A program made the position numbers and the translations under genes. This document shows, in pieces, positions 62,227 through 64,000 of a DNA stretch of 64,000 bases. The notes under the pieces are model-generated. The model searched no databases. It was not told the DNA's origin and saw only the letters and a list, made by a program, of their open reading frames with translations. This DNA is from JAAYYM01 sp964631375 (GTDB lineage: Bacteria > Bacillota > Clostridia > Lachnospirales > Lachnospiraceae), in NCBI GenBank assembly GCA_964631375.1, contig CAZVYQ010000002.1, positions 62,001 to 126,000 on the forward strand, given 5' to 3'. Each line of letters opens with the position of its first letter. Position 1 is the stretch's first letter.

Positions 62227-64000
62227 GTGTCAGAATTAACACCAATGATGCAAAAGTATCTTGAAACAAAAGAAGAATATAAGGACTGTATTCTTTTTTA
62301 CAGATTAGGAGATTTTTATGAAATGTTCTTTGAGGATGCACTGACAGCATCCAAAGAACTGGAAATTACCTTGACCGGTAAAAGCTGTGGACAGGAGGAA
62401 CGCGCACCCATGTGTGGCGTTCCTTATCATGCTGTGGACGGTTACTTAAATAAACTTGTTTCAAAGGGGTATAAAGTAGCTATATGTGAACAGGTAGAGG
62501 ATCCAAAATTTGCAAAGGGATTGGTCAAACGTGAGGTTACACGTATTGTCACTCCCGGCACGAATACGAATATGCAGGCTTTGAAGGAAGCAAAGAATAA
62601 TTATATTATGTGTATCGTTTATGTTGCAGATCAATTTGGTATTGCAACTGCTGATGTAACAACAGGTGATTTTTTGGTGACTGAGGTAGATAACAAGCGT
62701 GCTCTTTTGGACGAATTATATAAATACATGCCAACTGAGATCATTTTCAATGAGGCATTTGAGGTTTGTGGGATTGAAACAGATGATATTAAAAACAAAG
62801 TCTCGGTATCTATGTATGCTTTAGAACCATGGTATTTTGATGATGATGGGTGTAAAAAATGTCTTATGGAACATTTCAAAGTTTCATCTTTAAACGGACT
62901 TGGTCTCGAGGACTATGACAGTGGCACGATTGCAGCAGGTGCTCTGCTTCAATATTTATATGAAACACAGAAGAATTCTTTATCACACATGACGCATTTA
63001 TCACCCTATCAGGTGAGTATGTTCATGTTGATTGATTCCTCAACAAGAAGAAATCTGGAATTGACAGAAACCCTTAGAGAGAAGCAAAAAAGAGGATCTC
63101 TGTTGTGGGTATTGGATAAGACAAAGACAGCAATGGGTGGCAGACTGTTGAGAAATATGATTGAGCAGCCATTGATTGATCTGGATGCAATCAATGAGAG
63201 GTTGAATGCCATCAGTGAATTGAATCAAATCGCAATCACAAGAGAAGAGATTCGGGAGTATCTGAATCCGGTCTATGATTTGGAACGGTTGCTCTCAAAA
63301 ATAACCTATAAATCCGCAAATCCCAGAGATCTCATTGCTTTTTCAAATTCGCTTGAGATGCTGCCCTATATTAAAGAATTGTTGAAGGAATATCATTCCA
63401 TGGAGCTTGTTGATCTTTTAGAGACACTGGATCCGTTATCTGATCTATATCAGATGATTGACAGTGCAATAGCCGAAGAACCTCCGATCACGATCAAGGA
63501 AGGCGGAATCATCAAAAGTGGATATAATGATGTGATTGATTCCCTACGTAATGCAAAGACGGATGGTAAAAACTGGCTAGCGGAACTGGAAACCAGAGAA
63601 CGTGAACGGACAGGTATTAAGAATCTAAAAATCAAATATAATAAAGTATTTGGATATTATCTCGAGGTTACAAATTCGTATCAAAATTTAGTTCCGGATG
63701 ATTATATTCGCAAGCAAACGCTGGCAAATGCAGAGCGTTATACAACTCCTGAGTTAAAAGAACTAGATGACACAATATTAAATGCCGAAGACAAGCTTTT
63801 TTCCATGGAATATGATGTATTCTGTGAAATCAGGGACTCTATCGCCGATCAGATTCCTCGAATCCAGAAAACTGCTAAGGCAATCGCAATGATTGATGTC
63901 TATACGTCTCTGGCTGTTGTAGCAGAACAAAATCAATATGTGCGTCCAAAACTCAATCAAAAGGGTATTATAGAAATAAAGGATGGTAGACATCCTGTTG
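62227..64000 (+). CDS. mutS: DNA mismatch repair protein MutS (5' part, cut by window end)
   Basis: The first 591 codons of MutS; the frame is open at the right edge, so about a third, including the ATPase domain, lies outside. It starts VSELTPMMQKYLETK with a GTG at 62227 after a CAGGG site; a TTG at 62188 overlapping sulP is an alternative. The mismatch-reading F-x-E motif is in GDFYEMF (F30, E32). APMCGVPYHAVDGYLNKLV, VAICEQVEDP and VKREVTRIVTPGT are typical. The clamp region KYNKVFGYYLEVTNSY is present near the edge, and the last residues GRHPV lead into the ATPase. Confidence 0.96.
   Translation, partial: MSELTPMMQKYLETKEEYKDCILFYRLGDFYEMFFEDALTASKELEITLTGKSCGQEERAPMCGVPYHAVDGYLNKLVSKGYKVAICEQVEDPKFAKGLVKREVTRIVTPGTNTNMQALKEAKNNYIMCIVYVADQFGIATADVTTGDFLVTEVDNKRALLDELYKYMPTEIIFNEAFEVCGIETDDIKNKVSVSMYALEPWYFDDDGCKKCLMEHFKVSSLNGLGLEDYDSGTIAAGALLQYLYETQKNSLSHMTHLSPYQVSMFMLIDSSTRRNLELTETLREKQKRGSLLWVLDKTKTAMGGRLLRNMIEQPLIDLDAINERLNAISELNQIAITREEIREYLNPVYDLERLLSKITYKSANPRDLIAFSNSLEMLPYIKELLKEYHSMELVDLLETLDPLSDLYQMIDSAIAEEPPITIKEGGIIKSGYNDVIDSLRNAKTDGKNWLAELETRERERTGIKNLKIKYNKVFGYYLEVTNSYQNLVPDDYIRKQTLANAERYTTPELKELDDTILNAEDKLFSMEYDVFCEIRDSIADQIPRIQKTAKAIAMIDVYTSLAVVAEQNQYVRPKLNQKGIIEIKDGRHPV

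Noticed and set aside
1..64000. Mobile elements, CRISPR arrays, tRNA or rRNA genes
   Set aside because: No transposase, integrase, regular spaced repeats, cloverleaf or rRNA sequence was recognised on either strand.

Overview
The window looks like a chromosomal housekeeping segment of a low-to-moderate GC anaerobic member of the Clostridia, most probably Lachnospiraceae. The evidence is gene content and order: a phoH/HD-family/ybeY block preceded by yqfC-yqfD, a BofC-like gene, Nfn-type transhydrogenase genes, formate-tetrahydrofolate ligase beside folD, glycogen enzymes, AGGAGG-type ribosome sites and several TTG/GTG starts. The genus cannot be fixed from sequence reading alone. I found no tRNA, rRNA, CRISPR array, insertion sequence or prophage gene. 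No gene-free stretch exceeds about 270 bases.

Layout. 1-2.4 kb: the end of a nucleoside-uptake and salvage operon (ABC permease, cytidine deaminase, MtaD-like deaminase). 2.5-7.3 kb: a small acidic DUF1292 protein facing an operon of a divergent sirtuin, an isoamylase-like protein that has lost its catalytic residues, trpS and a UPF0303 protein. 7.4-11.1 kb (minus strand): a complete potABCD polyamine importer, apparently transcribed without a leader. 11.2-13.4 kb: a lactonase-like beta-propeller and aroC, convergent. 13.6-16.1 kb: a VanY-type carboxypeptidase, tgt and yajC. 16.3-22.2 kb: leuB-ilvD-ilvB and an L,D-transpeptidase. 22.2-28.2 kb: serC-serA, a repeat-containing membrane-anchored surface protein, a small orphan gene and a DUF1015 gene. 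28.2-32.3 kb: glgB, mscS and uppP. 32.4-37.4 kb: ftsK, fhs and folD. 37.4-42.6 kb: nfnAB flanked by two zinc-ribbon membrane proteins, then rlmH. 42.6-46.7 kb: trkA-trkH and a pyrimidine-nucleoside phosphorylase. 46.8-54.5 kb: yqfC, yqfD, phoH, a degenerate PgpH-like protein, ybeY, a DUF3048 lipoprotein, a SpoVB/MurJ-like flippase and a BofC-like protein. 54.6-64 kb: two flavoproteins, proB, DUF896, 5-formyl-THF cyclo-ligase, miaB, a SulP transporter and the first two thirds of mutS, which runs off the window.

Functionally the window combines amino-acid synthesis (branched-chain, serine, proline, chorismate), one-carbon metabolism (fhs, folD, cyclo-ligase, and serine as C1 donor), NAD(P)H/ferredoxin balancing (nfnAB), glycogen metabolism, envelope synthesis (uppP, flippase, L,D-transpeptidase, VanY) and tRNA/rRNA maturation (tgt, miaB, rlmH, ybeY). 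The most unusual content is a set of intact reading frames that keep an enzyme fold but have lost its catalytic motifs: the GH13 protein at 3.8-5.7 kb, the sirtuin just before it in the same operon, and the PgpH-like protein at 49.3-50.5 kb. Many genes overlap by 1-17 bases, which implies translational coupling. Start sites were chosen by ribosome-site spacing and often differ from the longest reading frame.
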